Positions 8,529 through 16,192 of a DNA stretch of 64,000 nucleotides are shown here, piece by piece. A program made the position numbers and the translations under genes. The stretch covers positions 372,001 through 436,000 of the forward strand of contig NZ_JAJLQY010000007.1 of NCBI RefSeq assembly GCF_020991275.1, written 5' to 3'. The DNA comes from Actinocorallia sp. API 0066. Lineage in GTDB: Bacteria; Actinomycetota; Actinomycetes; Streptosporangiales; Streptosporangiaceae. The notes under the pieces are model-generated. The model ran no database searches, was not told the DNA's origin, and saw only the letters and a program-made list of their open reading frames with translations. Numbering within the stretch: the stretch's first letter is position 1; each line of letters opens with the position of its first letter.

Positions 8529-10196
8529 TCAGGGGCAGTTGTTCCAGCCGGCGGTGGCGGAGCCGTTGGGGCCGCCGCCGGAGGCCCGGACGCAGGCTTG
8601 GGGGGCGCGGACGTAGACGGGGCCCGCGTAGTACTCGTAGGCGCCCCGATCGGTGGCGCCCGCGCGGTCGGACTTGCGGGTGACGCCGGCGAAGACGGTG
8701 GTGGGCTCACCGAGCTGGGCCGTCTTCAGGGTGACGACGCAGTGGGTGCGGGTCACGGCGTTGAAGAGATGGACAACGCGGCCGCCCGTGAACGTCCGGG
8801 CGCGCAGCACCTGGAAGCCGGTGCCACGGCCGCCGGACTCGCACACCTGGACGGCGCCGTAGGGGTTCACCGTGGGCGTCGGGGTGGGCGTGGGGGTCGG
8901 CGTCGGCGTGGGGGTCGGCTCCGGCGGGTCCGGCCTTGTCGGAGTCGCCGACGGCTTGGGCGTCACCGTGACGGTCGTGGTCTGCCCCGACGGGTTGACG
9001 GTGACGGTCGTGGCGGGCACGGGCTTGGGCGGCTGCGGCTTCTGCCCGCTGGGGCCCGTCGGCGTCGGGGTGGCGCCGTCCGGCGGGACGGGGACGTCCT
9101 GGCCGCCCGCCGCGCCGGGGCCGCCGCCCGAGCCGGGCCCGGCCGTGGCCATGCCCTCGACCTTGGGCGGCGTGTCGTCGCGGGTGAGCGCCCAGCCGGT
9201 GACCCCGGCGGCCAGCATCAGCGCGATCACCACCATGATCACGATCGCGGGCCTGCGGCCGGACAGGGCGTCGCTCTCGCCGGGCGCGGGGCCGATCTCG
9301 AAGGGGTAGGGCGCCCGGTCCGGCTGGGCGGGGGCGGGCGGCGGAGGCGGGGGCGCGGCGACGGGCGCGGCCAGGACGGGCGGCGGGGCGGACACGTCGG
9401 GAACGGTCCCGCCCACGAGCGACGCCTGTGCCTCGGCCGCTGTCGGGCGCTGCGCGGGGTCCTTGGCGAGGCACGCGGCAACGACGTCGCGCAGCGGCGC
9501 CGGGAGGGCCCCGATCCGGGGCTCCTCGTGCATGATCCGATAGAGGACGGCGCCGATCTCGTCGGTGCCGAAGGGCGGCTCCCCGGTCGCCGCGAAGACG
9601 ATCGAGGACGCCCAGGAGAACAGGTCGGACGCCGCCGTGAGCTGGTGGCCCGCGAGCTGCTCGGGCGACATGTAGGCGGGCGTGCCGATGTTGTGGCTGT
9701 GGGAGGTGACGTTCAGCGCGCGCGCGATGCCGAAGTCGATCACCCGGGGCCCGTCGGGGCCGAGGAGCACGTTCTGGGGCTTGAAGTCGCGGTGGATGAT
9801 CCCGGCGCCGTGGATCGCGGTGAGGGCCGTCAGGGTGCTTACGGCGAGCCGCTCCAGGGCCGCGCCGCCGCGTGGGCCCTCGCTTTCCACGAGGTCCTGG
9901 AGGGAGACGCCCTCGACGTACTCGCTGACGATGTAGGGCCTGTCGCCGTCCACGTCGGCGTCCAGGACCTGGGCGGTGCAGAACCGGGCGACCCGCTTGG
10001 CCACCTCGAGTTCCCGGACGAACCGGGCGCGGGCCTCGCCGTCGGCGGCGAACCGCGCGTGCATGAGCTTGACGGCGACGTCGACGCCGTCGCGCCGCCC
10101 CAGGTAGACGGTGCCCTGGCCGCCCTCTCCGAGGACGCCCACCAGGGCGTACGGTCCGATGGCGGCAGGGTCACCCGCTCTCAGGGCGTCCACCAT
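8529..10196 (-). CDS. Receptor-type Ser/Thr protein kinase (PASTA-less PknB-like)
   Basis: A 555-residue membrane kinase. The N-terminal kinase domain (about 15-270) has a Gly-rich loop GEGGQG (23-28), catalytic Lys about 43 (VAVKLM), HRDFKPQN with Asp about 137, DFG about 154 and APE-like YMSPEQ, so it should be active. A Pro/Ala-rich juxtamembrane region leads to one transmembrane helix (about 316-338, IVIMVVIALMLAAGVTGWAL). Outside the cell lies a Thr/Pro-rich stalk with a pure TP dipeptide run, then a four-Cys domain (about 447-555) matching the neighbouring lipoprotein. The ectodomain probably senses a surface or extracellular signal. The kinase gene lies upstream of the lipoprotein gene, so they may be co-transcribed. 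Confidence 0.9.
   Translation of the reverse strand: MVDALRAGDPAAIGPYALVGVLGEGGQGTVYLGRRDGVDVAVKLMHARFAADGEARARFVRELEVAKRVARFCTAQVLDADVDGDRPYIVSEYVEGVSLQDLVESEGPRGGAALERLAVSTLTALTAIHGAGIIHRDFKPQNVLLGPDGPRVIDFGIARALNVTSHSHNIGTPAYMSPEQLAGHQLTAASDLFSWASSIVFAATGEPPFGTDEIGAVLYRIMHEEPRIGALPAPLRDVVAACLAKDPAQRPTAAEAQASLVGGTVPDVSAPPPVLAAPVAAPPPPPPAPAQPDRAPYPFEIGPAPGESDALSGRRPAIVIMVVIALMLAAGVTGWALTRDDTPPKVEGMATAGPGSGGGPGAAGGQDVPVPPDGATPTPTGPSGQKPQPPKPVPATTVTVNPSGQTTTVTVTPKPSATPTRPDPPEPTPTPTPTPTPTPTPTVNPYGAVQVCESGGRGTGFQVLRARTFTGGRVVHLFNAVTRTHCVVTLKTAQLGEPTTVFAGVTRKSDRAGATDRGAYEYYAGPVYVRAPQACVRASGGGPNGSATAGWNNCP
8873..8919 (-). repeat. Hexamer-type low-complexity tract encoding a Thr-Pro run
   Basis: Tandem GGCGTC/GGGGTG-like hexamers on the plus strand, read on the minus strand as repeated Thr-Pro in the kinase stalk. 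Such tracts tend to change length by slippage, which would lengthen or shorten the stalk without a frameshift because the unit is 6 bp. Confidence 0.6.
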
Positions 10197-10275
10197 GCTT
10201 CACTCCCGTCGCGCTGTTGAATCCGGCTCACTTTAATGGAGTGACCACGTTCATCCGATCTGTTTGGATGGTCCG

Positions 10276-10899
10276 ATGAGCGAGATCACCTCAGCGGCCG
10301 AGCTGCGGGAGCTGCTCGGCGAGCCGCTTCCCCGCGCCGTGGCCAAGGAACGGGTCGCACTGCACGACCGCGATCTCGACTGGATCGCCGCGTCGCCGTT
10401 CCTGATCATGGCGACGGGTGACGAAGAAGGCAACCTGGACGCGTCCCCCAAAGGTGATCCTGCGGGATCTTTCGCCCACGTGATCGATCGGCGGACCCTC
10501 GCGATCCCCGAGCGCCCCGGCAACCGCCGCGCCGACGGCTACCTCAACATCCTCCGGAATCCACACGTCGGCCTGCTGTTCCTCATCCCGGGACGCGGTG
10601 AGTCCCTGCGCGTCAACGGGCGGGCCCGGCTGGTGCGGGACGCACCCTACTTCGACCTGATGACGGTCAAGGGCCACCGGCCGATCCTGGCCGTCGAGGT
10701 GGCGGTGGAGCAGATCTTCTTCCACTGCGCGAAGGCGCTGATGCGCTCGCACCTGTGGCAGCCGGAGACGTGGCAGCCGGACGTGCTGCCTTCGCACGCG
10801 CGGATCACCAAGGACGTCATGCGGACACCGGAGAGCCTCGCTGAGCTGGAGTCCTACTACGCGCCGGAAGCCTACGCCAGGAAGCTCTACCAGGACTGA
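10276..10899 (+). CDS. PPOX-class FMN-binding protein (pyridoxamine 5'-phosphate oxidase family)
   Basis: A 207-residue split-barrel flavoprotein of the large pyridoxamine-phosphate-oxidase-like group (MSMEG_1061-like subgroup). Visible family segments are SPFLIMATGDEEGNLDASPKGDPAG, LAIPERPGNRRADGYLNILRNP and GLLFLIPGRGESLRVNGRARLVRD, which form the FMN/F420-binding strands. The ATG at 10276 is preferred over an in-frame TTG 12 bp upstream because the family pattern begins just after it. It is transcribed away from the Ser/Thr kinase and converges on the GNAT gene. It may act as a flavin- or F420-dependent reductase on an unknown small molecule. Confidence 0.85.
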   Translation: MSEITSAAELRELLGEPLPRAVAKERVALHDRDLDWIAASPFLIMATGDEEGNLDASPKGDPAGSFAHVIDRRTLAIPERPGNRRADGYLNILRNPHVGLLFLIPGRGESLRVNGRARLVRDAPYFDLMTVKGHRPILAVEVAVEQIFFHCAKALMRSHLWQPETWQPDVLPSHARITKDVMRTPESLAELESYYAPEAYARKLYQD

Positions 10900-10928
10900 C
10901 CCGCTCACAGACGGCCTAGACGGACAGT

Positions 10929-11576
10929 TCAGGGCTCGGCGTCCAGGCCGAACATCTCCAGGCAGGGGCCGAGCCCTTCGACCTCCGCCTCGACCGTCCG
11001 GTGCGCCGCCCAGGACTCACGGTCCAGGAGGAGCCTGATCTCCTCCACCCTGCGGCCCCGCACCTCCGAGTAGCCCGACCCGTTGTGCCGGTACCCGAGC
11101 CTGCGGGACACCCCGAGCGAGGCCGGGTTGTCAGTGTGCGCGCAGCTCCCCGCCGTCAGGGCGCCCAGGCCCGCGAAGGCGAGGTGCAGCACGGCGGCGC
11201 GCATCTCGGTGCCGTAGCCACGGCCCTGGTGCGCCATGCCGAGCCACGAGCCCGTCTCGACGTGCCGGACGACGCCGAAGGAGTCGCCGGAGACGTGCTG
11301 GGTGCCGATGGGCCGTCCCTCGATGAAGACGGCCAACGGGAGCCGCCACGCCTCGGGAGTCCAGTCGGCGAGCGCGCGCCAGTGGTACTGGAGGGTGCTC
11401 CTGGCGATCTTCTCGGGCGCGCCGTCCGTCCACGGGGAGCTGAACGGCATCACCTGCGGCGGGTGGATGCCGCCGAGGACGACCTCGACGAGCGCGTCGA
11501 GCTCCGCGTCGGTCGGCAGGCGGAGTTCCAGGCGGGGGGTGGTGACGCGCAGTCCGTGGAGGGGCCAGTGCTTCAT
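10929..11576 (-). CDS. GNAT-family N-acetyltransferase (RimJ/RimL type)
   Basis: A 215-residue acetyltransferase that moves an acetyl group from acetyl-CoA to an amine. The RimJ/L signature opening TPRLELRLPTDAEL is followed by the acetyl-CoA loop MAHQGRGYGTEMRAAVLHLAF, and then NPASLGVSRRLGYRHNG near the C-terminus. An alternative ATG at 11612 would add 12 residues and overlap the preceding gene by 14 bp; the chosen ATG matches the usual family start. The substrate cannot be told. Confidence 0.87.
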   Translation of the reverse strand: MKHWPLHGLRVTTPRLELRLPTDAELDALVEVVLGGIHPPQVMPFSSPWTDGAPEKIARSTLQYHWRALADWTPEAWRLPLAVFIEGRPIGTQHVSGDSFGVVRHVETGSWLGMAHQGRGYGTEMRAAVLHLAFAGLGALTAGSCAHTDNPASLGVSRRLGYRHNGSGYSEVRGRRVEEIRLLLDRESWAAHRTVEAEVEGLGPCLEMFGLDAEP

Positions 11577-11598
11577 GAACCCATCCTGGGACGGGCGG

Positions 11599-12669
11599 TC
11601 ACGCCCTGTCATCTCGTTTTCCGGCGCCCCACAGGTGGCGCGTCCAGCCGCGCGCGGGGCGCTCGCCGACGGGCAGGGCGCGCAGTCTGGCGAGGACGGC
11701 CGGGTCCTGGGCCTCCAGCCACTCCACGAGCTGCCGGAAGGAGACGAAGCGGACGTCGGGCCTTGCGGCGTTGCGGGCGAGGAAGCCTTCGACGGCGTTC
11801 AGGCGGCCGCCCTTCCCGTGCGTGAACCGGCCGCTGATGACCAGGGGCGCCCGGTCGCCTCGATAGGCGCGGTCGAAGGCCCGCTGGTAGACGGCGGCGG
11901 GCTTGCCGCGCCGGAGCGACTTCGAGGGGAGCCGCCACAGGCCGTCGCGGCGGCGCGGCCACACCTGGGGGCCGGTGCCGTTGGGGTCGTACTTCCAGCC
12001 GAGGTCGTGGGCGGCCTTACGCAGCGCCCGCGTGCCCTCGCGGCAGGGGACGCGCCCTCCGACGACCTGCTTGCGGTAGTCGAAGGGGAGCGCGGGCAGG
12101 TCGGTGAAGCCGGTCGCCGTCCGCCAGGTCGTGACGAGGCCGATCGAACGCCTGATCTCGGACTTCCAGTCGGCGGCCGTCCAGGCGCGGACCCCCGACC
12201 TGCCGCAGCGCGGGCCGTCCAGGCGGGCGGCGACCTCGTGGCCCTCGCGCCAGCCGAGGGTGAGGTTGAGCACCGTGTCGCGGATCTGCCGGTCGGTGGG
12301 CTGGGCCGCCACGCGGCCTCCCCGCGCCCGGTGGTCCCGCGCCGGTAGGAGGCTGCGGCCGGAGAGGAAGAAGGTCATGGACGCGCCGTGCGCGCGCGCC
12401 GAACGCCGGAGGCGGGCGAACGCGCCGTCGGCGGTCTCCGCGCCGTCCCAGGCGAGCACGACGAACTGGGGAGGGCGTTCGCCAGGGACGAGCCTGGTAG
12501 CGGGCCACCGCCGGGGCTGCGGCCCGGTCACGGAGGTCGAGCCGTCGCCCAGGGGGGTGGCCGCCGGGGTCACCGCCGGGGCGGGATGGGCGGTCCGGGT
12601 GGGGGCGGGCACACAACCGGCCGCCAGCGCGCACCCCAGCAACCACGCCGTTCCCCGCACGCCGCGCAC
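11599..12669 (-). CDS. Secreted lipoprotein with polysaccharide-deacetylase-like domain
   Basis: A 356-residue protein. The GTG start, with GGGGGA just upstream, gives a short signal peptide and lipobox (LLGCALAAGC). After a Pro/Thr-rich linker, the main domain (about 65-350) opens with QFVVLAWDGAET, followed by MTFFLSGRSLLPA, the layout of NodB-like deacetylases in which the first strand ends at the metal Asp. Later it has FDYRKQVVGGRVPCREGT, KYDPNGTGPQVWP and a C-terminal LVISGRFTHGKGG. The canonical His-x3-His metal motif is not obvious, so activity is uncertain. It may trim cell-envelope glycans outside the membrane, and it precedes the GNAT gene. Confidence 0.7.
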   Translation of the reverse strand: MRGVRGTAWLLGCALAAGCVPAPTRTAHPAPAVTPAATPLGDGSTSVTGPQPRRWPATRLVPGERPPQFVVLAWDGAETADGAFARLRRSARAHGASMTFFLSGRSLLPARDHRARGGRVAAQPTDRQIRDTVLNLTLGWREGHEVAARLDGPRCGRSGVRAWTAADWKSEIRRSIGLVTTWRTATGFTDLPALPFDYRKQVVGGRVPCREGTRALRKAAHDLGWKYDPNGTGPQVWPRRRDGLWRLPSKSLRRGKPAAVYQRAFDRAYRGDRAPLVISGRFTHGKGGRLNAVEGFLARNAARPDVRFVSFRQLVEWLEAQDPAVLARLRALPVGERPARGWTRHLWGAGKRDDRA

Positions 12670-12817
12670 ACATCCCCCGTCCGTCTGCGGATTCCCGAGG
12701 CGAGGATCCCGGACGTCCCAGCGCGCGCGCTCACCCTTGCGGTTTCCCCGTCCAAGATTTGCCCTCCCCTTACCCGGCGGGCCGCTGGGTGGTCCGGGTG
12801 GGGAGAGGATGGTCGGT

Positions 12818-13462
12818 ATGCGCATCGTCATCGCGGGCGGTCACGGCAAGATCGCCCTGCATCTGCTCCGTCAGTGGCCCGACGGCACCGCGACGGGCCT
12901 GGTCCGCGACCCCGGCCAGATCCCCGACCTTGAGGCGGCGGGCCAGTCCGGCGTCGTCTGCGATCTGGAGAACGTCTCGGTGGCGGAGCTGACCGAGGTG
13001 ATCTCCGGGTACGACGCCCTGGTGTTCGCCGCAGGGGCCGGGCCCGGAAGCGGCGTGCCCCGGAAGAAGACGGTGGACGAGGGGGCGGCGATCCTGTGCG
13101 CCGACGCGGCCGAGCGGGCCGGGGTGCGCCGCCTCGTCCAGATCTCCTCGATGGGCGCCGACCAGACGCCCGACCCGTCCCGCGACGAGGTCTGGGCCGC
13201 CTACCTCGCCGCCAAGGGCAACGCCGAGGCCGACCTGCGCGGCCGCGACCTCGACTGGACGATCCTGCGGCCCGGCCTGCTCACCGACGACCCGGCGACG
13301 GGCCTGGTCACGCTGGCGCCGGCCACGGGGCGCGGCCCGGTGCCGCGCGCGGACGTCGCCGCCGTCATCGCCGCCCTGCTCACCTCGGGCGCCGCCGTCC
13401 ATCAGACCCTCGAACTCATCGGGGGCGAGACCCCGGTCCCGGACGCCGTCGAGGACCTCTGA
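12818..13462 (+). CDS. NAD(P)H-binding atypical SDR protein
   Basis: A 214-residue single Rossmann-fold protein of the NAD(P)-binding, NmrA/YwnB-like group. MRIVIAGGHGKIALHLLRQW gives the GxxGxxA dinucleotide motif, then DALVFAAGAGPGSG, RLVQISSMGAD and DWTILRPGLLTDDP with the conserved RPG. The ATG at 12818 has GGGAGAGG upstream at good spacing; the ATG 9 bp earlier is too close to that site. It may act as an oxidoreductase, a redox sensor or an epimerase-like protein. It is transcribed alone and ends at a hairpin shared with the convergent xdhC. Confidence 0.85.
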   Translation: MRIVIAGGHGKIALHLLRQWPDGTATGLVRDPGQIPDLEAAGQSGVVCDLENVSVAELTEVISGYDALVFAAGAGPGSGVPRKKTVDEGAAILCADAAERAGVRRLVQISSMGADQTPDPSRDEVWAAYLAAKGNAEADLRGRDLDWTILRPGLLTDDPATGLVTLAPATGRGPVPRADVAAVIAALLTSGAAVHQTLELIGGETPVPDAVEDL

Positions 13463-13472
13463 CCGCCGCTGA

Positions 13473-13508
13473 GGCCGCCGCCCGGTCCCGGTGACCCGGG
13501 CGGCGGCC
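13473..13508. terminator. Bidirectional hairpin between convergent genes
   Basis: GGCCGCCGCCCGG (13473-13485) pairs with CCGGGCGGCGGCC (13496-13508), a 13-bp stem with a 10-nt loop. It sits between the stop of the SDR gene and the stop of xdhC, so it can end transcription from both sides. Confidence 0.75.
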
Positions 13509-13527
13509 CGTGGCGTCTGCGGCCCGC

Positions 13528-14661
13528 TCAGCGCCGTGCGGGGCCGGGGTGGAGCGGGCCGGTGGTCCGGGTCAGCGGCGCGGCGCTGGCGGCGCAGCGG
13601 GCGGCGATGATCTCGGCGGTGATGCTGATGGCGGTCTCCTCAGGGGTGCGGGCGCCGAGGTCGAGGCCGATGGGGGAGTGCAGGCGGGCGAGGGCGGACG
13701 CCGGGAGCGTGGTGTCCCGGAGGCGGGCGAGGCGGTCCTCGTGGGTGCGGCGGGAGCCCATGGCGCCCACGTACGCGACGTCCAGGCGTAGGGCGACGTC
13801 GAGAAGCGGGACGTCGAACTTGGGGTCGTGGGTGAGGACGCACAGGACGGTCCGGTCGTCCACGCGGCCTTCGGCGGCCTCCGCGGCGAGGTACCGGTGC
13901 GGCCAGGCGGTGACGACCTCGTCGGCGGAAGGGAAGCGGCGGCGGGTGGCGAACACGGGGCGGGCGTCGCAGACGGTCACCCGGAAGCCGACGAAGGAGC
14001 CCGCGGTGGCCAGCGCCGCCGCGAAGTCCACCGCGCCGAAGACGATCATCCGGGGCCGCGGCGCGTAGGACTGAACGGCAAGGGTGAGCTCGGCCGCCAG
14101 CCGGGTGCCGTCCTCGCCGTACCGCAGGACGCCCGTCGTGCCGGAGGCGAGCATCCCCCTGACGTCGTCGGTGGCCGCCGCGTCCAGACGGGCCGAGCCG
14201 AACGATCCGGAGGAAGTGGAAGGCCGCACCACCATCCGGCGGCCGAAGGCGTCCGAGGTGGGCGGGCCCACGCAGGTGACGACGGCGACGGGCCGCCCCT
14301 CCCTGACGTCCTCCGCCACCGAGGCCAGGTCGGGGAAGGACGCGGGGGTGATCCGCTCGACGTACACGTGGAGGGTCCCGCCGCAGGTCAGGCCGACCGC
14401 CAGGGCGTCGTCGTCGGTCACCCCGTAGCGCTCAAGGACCGGCGTGAAAGCGGGGTCCTCCGCTGCCGCGTGCGCGAGGTCGTAGACGGCGCCCTCCACG
14501 CAGCCGCCCGACACACTGCCGAGCGCCTCGCCGGAGGCCGTCACCAGCATGGCCGCGCCGGCGGGACGCGGGGCCGACCGCCAGGTCTCGACCACGGTCG
14601 CGAGCCCCGTAGGCCGTCCGTCCGCCCACTGCTCAAGCAGGTCGGCCAGAACCTCACGCAC
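13528..14661 (-). CDS. xdhC: XdhC/CoxI family maturation factor for molybdenum hydroxylases
   Basis: Binds molybdenum cofactor and delivers the sulfurated form to xanthine dehydrogenase. The 377-residue protein has both family domains: an N-terminal XdhC/CoxI domain with GSVSGGCVEGAVYDLA and LTCGGTLHVYVE, and a C-terminal Rossmann domain (about 200-370) with RMIVFGAVDFAAALATAG, FDVPLLDVAL and AYVGAMGSRRTHEDR. It ends with IGLDLGARTPEETAISITAEI. It is last in the purine-degradation operon and overlaps the MobA-like gene by 8 bp, which fits joint cofactor handling for the XDH encoded upstream. Confidence 0.92.
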   Translation of the reverse strand: MREVLADLLEQWADGRPTGLATVVETWRSAPRPAGAAMLVTASGEALGSVSGGCVEGAVYDLAHAAAEDPAFTPVLERYGVTDDDALAVGLTCGGTLHVYVERITPASFPDLASVAEDVREGRPVAVVTCVGPPTSDAFGRRMVVRPSTSSGSFGSARLDAAATDDVRGMLASGTTGVLRYGEDGTRLAAELTLAVQSYAPRPRMIVFGAVDFAAALATAGSFVGFRVTVCDARPVFATRRRFPSADEVVTAWPHRYLAAEAAEGRVDDRTVLCVLTHDPKFDVPLLDVALRLDVAYVGAMGSRRTHEDRLARLRDTTLPASALARLHSPIGLDLGARTPEETAISITAEIIAARCAASAAPLTRTTGPLHPGPARR

Positions 14662-15202
14662 GGGGCACGTCCAGATCGGTGCCGTCGGCCACGTCGTCGC
14701 AGGGCACGGGTTCGGGGGCGTGCCGCTTCAGGTACGGCCTGGCGCCCACGTCGCCCACGGCGAGTTCGCTGACGCCCTCCCAGTGGTCGCGGCCAAGGAC
14801 GACGGGATGCCCCCACGCGCCCCCGTACGTCGCCACCCGGAGCGTTCCGCGCCCGGCGCCTTCGGCGACCCTGCTGACGGCCTCGGGAGTGATCCCAGGG
14901 GTGTCCACGAGGAGCACCACCACGGCGTCGGCTTCCAGCGCCGCCAGCCCGGCCCGTAGGGACGAGCCCATCCCTGAGGCCCAGTCGGCGTTCACCACCA
15001 CGATCACCCCCGGCAGCGGCGGCACCCGGCGCGCCTGCGCGCCGAGCACCGCCACGACCGGGGCGCACCCGGCCTTGCGCAGGGTCCGTACGCCGTGCTC
15101 CACGAGCAGGACCCCGGGCTCGTCCGGAGTCGGCGCGAGCGCCTTCGGCATGCCGTAGCGCCGTCCCGCGCCCGCCGCGAGCAGGAGACCGGGAACCGCC
15201 AT
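14654..15202 (-). CDS. MobA/MocA-like molybdenum cofactor nucleotidyltransferase
   Basis: A 182-residue NTP-transferase-fold protein. The N-terminal LLLAAGAGRRYGMPKAL is the nucleotide-binding loop of the MobA/MocA family, VVVLLVDTPGITPE carries the metal-binding Asp, and GHPVVLGRDHWE is the family's active-site motif. Members attach CMP or GMP to molybdopterin; in xanthine dehydrogenase operons the MocA type, forming the cytosine dinucleotide, is typical. It sits 12 bp after allantoicase and overlaps xdhC by 8 bp. CMP is inferred from the three-subunit XDH context. Confidence 0.85.
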   Translation of the reverse strand: MAVPGLLLAAGAGRRYGMPKALAPTPDEPGVLLVEHGVRTLRKAGCAPVVAVLGAQARRVPPLPGVIVVVNADWASGMGSSLRAGLAALEADAVVVLLVDTPGITPEAVSRVAEGAGRGTLRVATYGGAWGHPVVLGRDHWEGVSELAVGDVGARPYLKRHAPEPVPCDDVADGTDLDVPRA

Positions 15203-15214
15203 GCGCCCCTCCCG

Positions 15215-16192
15215 TCAGCCCTCTTGCAGGGCCGTCCAGCGCGCGGCGAGGTCCGCGCGGGTCTGCGGGGGGAGCGTGCCGTACAGCCGGAAGCGGGCCA
15301 TGCCGCCGTCCGGGTGGATGTCCAGGCGCACCGCGTCCACGGGTCGCTCGGCGGTGACGCGGAAGCGGTGCCGGGTGTCGGGCTGCAGCCTGACGGGCCC
15401 GAGGAGCACCGGCCCGTCCAGCGCGCTTACCTTCGCGGTGGCCGGGCAGTTGCCCTTGAAGTGCGACGTGTCCAGCTCGATCAGCTGCGGCAGGCCGGGC
15501 GCGGCGAGCTTGACCTCGACCCAGTCGTTGCCGTCGTCGCGCCGCCGTTTGGTCTCCCAGCCCTCGCCCATGGTCGAGGCCAGCCCGGGGAGCAGGAGCT
15601 GGCTGGGAGAGCCGTAGAAACGGTCTGAGCAGTCCGTGACGGTGGCTCCGTACTCGGCGGCCGCCAGGTCGAACACGTCGGGGACGAGCGCGGGGTCCAC
15701 GACGGGCGTGCCGTGCACCCGCAGCCGGGCGACGCCGCCGTCGGGGTAGATGTTCAGCCGGACGTGTGTGACGAGCCGCCCGGACGGCACCGGGAAGGAG
15801 TTCTCGGTGTCGCCTTCGAGCTCCGAGCGCGGGATGAGAGGGAACCAGACGGCCTTCTCCAGTTCCTCGGGCGCCGGGTAGTCGGGCAGGAAGCAGCCGT
15901 CCACCGACGCCTCGGTCGGGTAGTTCCCGGTGAAGAAGGCGGTGTCGATGATGATGTTGCGCAGCACGCCGGGCACGCCGAGGCGCACGATCGCGTGGTC
16001 GTGGCCCGGCTCGCGGCGGCGCCTGGTCTCCCAGCCGTCGTAGATCTGCCCCTTGTGTCCGAACGAGGCCAGGGTGAAGGTCGGGCGGTGTGGGTTGATG
16101 AGGTTCTCGCGGTCGGCGAAGAACTCGTCGTTGGCGGACACCACGGTGCCGCCCATGGCCCGTGACGCCAGGTCCAGGAGTTCAGTGAACAA
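15215..16192 (-). CDS. alc: Allantoicase
   Basis: Hydrolyses allantoate to ureidoglycolate and urea. The 325-residue protein consists of two tandem allantoicase repeats, seen in the parallel segments GWETRRRREPGHDHAIVRLG and GWETKRRRDDGNDWVEVKLA, and the paired IIIDTAFFTGN and IELDTSHFKGN. The TTG start is chosen because AGGAG lies 5 nt upstream and it overlaps the allantoinase stop by 11 bp; upstream sequence in this frame is only the shadow of allantoinase. The length agrees with bacterial and fungal allantoicases. Its product needs a lyase or hydrolase that is not recognised in the window. Confidence 0.93.
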   Translation of the reverse strand: MFTELLDLASRAMGGTVVSANDEFFADRENLINPHRPTFTLASFGHKGQIYDGWETRRRREPGHDHAIVRLGVPGVLRNIIIDTAFFTGNYPTEASVDGCFLPDYPAPEELEKAVWFPLIPRSELEGDTENSFPVPSGRLVTHVRLNIYPDGGVARLRVHGTPVVDPALVPDVFDLAAAEYGATVTDCSDRFYGSPSQLLLPGLASTMGEGWETKRRRDDGNDWVEVKLAAPGLPQLIELDTSHFKGNCPATAKVSALDGPVLLGPVRLQPDTRHRFRVTAERPVDAVRLDIHPDGGMARFRLYGTLPPQTRADLAARWTALQEG

